From positions 62,001-126,000 of the forward strand of contig JAJDEU010000037.1 in assembly GCA_029259635.1 (NCBI GenBank): a stretch of 64,000 bases of DNA, in the 5' to 3' direction. Position 1 is the stretch's first letter, and each line of letters starts with the position of its first letter. The DNA comes from Planctomycetota bacterium. GTDB lineage: Bacteria > Planctomycetota > UBA1135 > GCA-002686595. Below are positions 63,373-64,000 of the stretch, in pieces. The notes under the pieces are model-generated. The model was not told where the DNA came from, searched no databases, and saw only the letters and a program-made list of their open reading frames with translations. The translations under genes and the position numbers were made by a program.

Positions 63373-64000
63373 ATGGATTCGCCCCTCAAAGAGACTCCGA
63401 CCCTCGAACGCGCACTCGCGCGCCTGCGTTCGAGAATCGCGATGCTCATCTTCGTCCACGGCATGGGCACCGTCCTCGCGGTGGCATCGGCCTGGCTCGT
63501 GTTCGCCTTTCTCGCCGACTGGGGACTGCACGTGCCGCGCGCCGTCCGCCTGCTTCACTCCGCCGTTCTCGTACTCCTGCCGGCCTACTTCATTTGGCGC
63601 GAGCTATTCCGTCCTCTGCGCCGCGTTCCCGACCGCCCCGGCTTGGCGCTCTTGCTCGAACGCGAAGACCCCGAGCTGGACGAGCTCCTGGTCAGCGCCA
63701 CCGAGTTCCAACTGGAGACGGGCACACCGAGTGGAGACCCCGCTCTCATCCGAGCGGTCTGTCGCGAAGCCGAAGAGCGCGTCTCGACGCTCTCATTCAA
63801 AGGCATTCTCGATCCTGGCCCACCGGCGTTGCGCATGTTCGCCGGTCTCACCTCGGCGGCCATCACCATCGCTCTGTTCGTCAAGATTCCCGAGCACGCC
63901 GGGATCTTCTTCGACCGCCTCATCGGTCGCCAGGTGGCCTGGCCCCAGCGCACTCAACTCGAGATCGACTTCCCGAGCCTCGCGGACGTCACTCGCAAAG
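63373..64000 (+). CDS. Membrane protein, N-terminal fragment (DUF4175-like)
   Basis: 209 residues are visible before the right edge. It opens MDSPLKETPTLERALARLR and has hydrophobic segments near 25-48, 58-75 and 153-172, with LALLLEREDPELDELLVSA between, the pattern of large DUF4175-like proteins that close planctomycete MoxR clusters. The ATG at 63373 lies 31 bp after the repeat-protein stop, so it belongs to the same operon. Most of the protein is outside the window. Confidence 0.6.
   Translation, partial: MDSPLKETPTLERALARLRSRIAMLIFVHGMGTVLAVASAWLVFAFLADWGLHVPRAVRLLHSAVLVLLPAYFIWRELFRPLRRVPDRPGLALLLEREDPELDELLVSATEFQLETGTPSGDPALIRAVCREAEERVSTLSFKGILDPGPPALRMFAGLTSAAITIALFVKIPEHAGIFFDRLIGRQVAWPQRTQLEIDFPSLADVTRK

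Overview
The window is a GC-rich bacterial chromosome segment, most likely from a member of the Planctomycetota. The case is cumulative and no single marker is diagnostic: a SpoVG protein with a zinc-ribbon insert, very large exported PQQ-propeller proteins, a kinase-TPR membrane protein, a BlaI/M56 pair with an unusual sensor domain, a caspase-like protein, VIT/VWA and HEAT exported proteins, and a long MoxR-DUF58-VWA cluster. Coding density is high. Many stops and starts overlap, and GTG, TTG and probably CTG are used as starts.

Left part (1-19.3 kb): a truncated acetyltransferase and assorted housekeeping or regulatory genes. Three regulator circuits can be read directly from DNA. An ArsR-type repressor and an SRPBCC protein are preceded by a 26-bp operator over the repressor's start codon. 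A BlaI/M56 pair has two tandem 17-bp operators placed on its predicted promoter. An ECF41-type sigma factor has its usual AhpD-like partner and a matching TGTCAC/CGTC promoter. A 979-residue membrane Ser/Thr kinase with TPRs, a CNNM-CBS protein, a beta-lactamase-fold hydrolase and a DUF3179 protein complete this part.

19.4-26.4 kb: an integrated mobile element of about 7 kb sits in the initiator tRNA-fMet gene. It is bounded by a 51-bp direct repeat made of the tRNA 3' half. It carries a tyrosine integrase, an excisionase-like HTH protein, an HUH rolling-circle Rep, an OLD-family ATPase-nuclease (candidate phage-defence cargo) and several unknown genes. Paired GGGTACA repeats with identical spacing lie near both ends.

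26.5-46.5 kb: an ABC exporter with a nuclease-fold protein, a divergent DUF4384 lipoprotein and caspase-like pair, YHS and HEAT-repeat exported proteins, and a shikimate block (aroDE plus aroK with an apparent CTG start). A VIT-VWA-DUF2135 lipoprotein follows, then a compact operon pssA-folK-panC-ispE-spoVG covering phospholipid, folate, pantothenate and isoprenoid synthesis plus a conserved nucleic-acid-binding regulator.

46.8-64 kb: enolase followed by an FtsB/DivIC-like membrane coiled-coil protein, then a PQQ-propeller protein. The last block is MoxR ATPase, DUF58, BatA-like VWA, VWA/GATase-like protein, a 1556-residue propeller protein, a squalene-cyclase-like repeat protein and a truncated membrane protein. 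These are nearly all co-directional and overlapping, and look like one envelope-associated system of unknown function.
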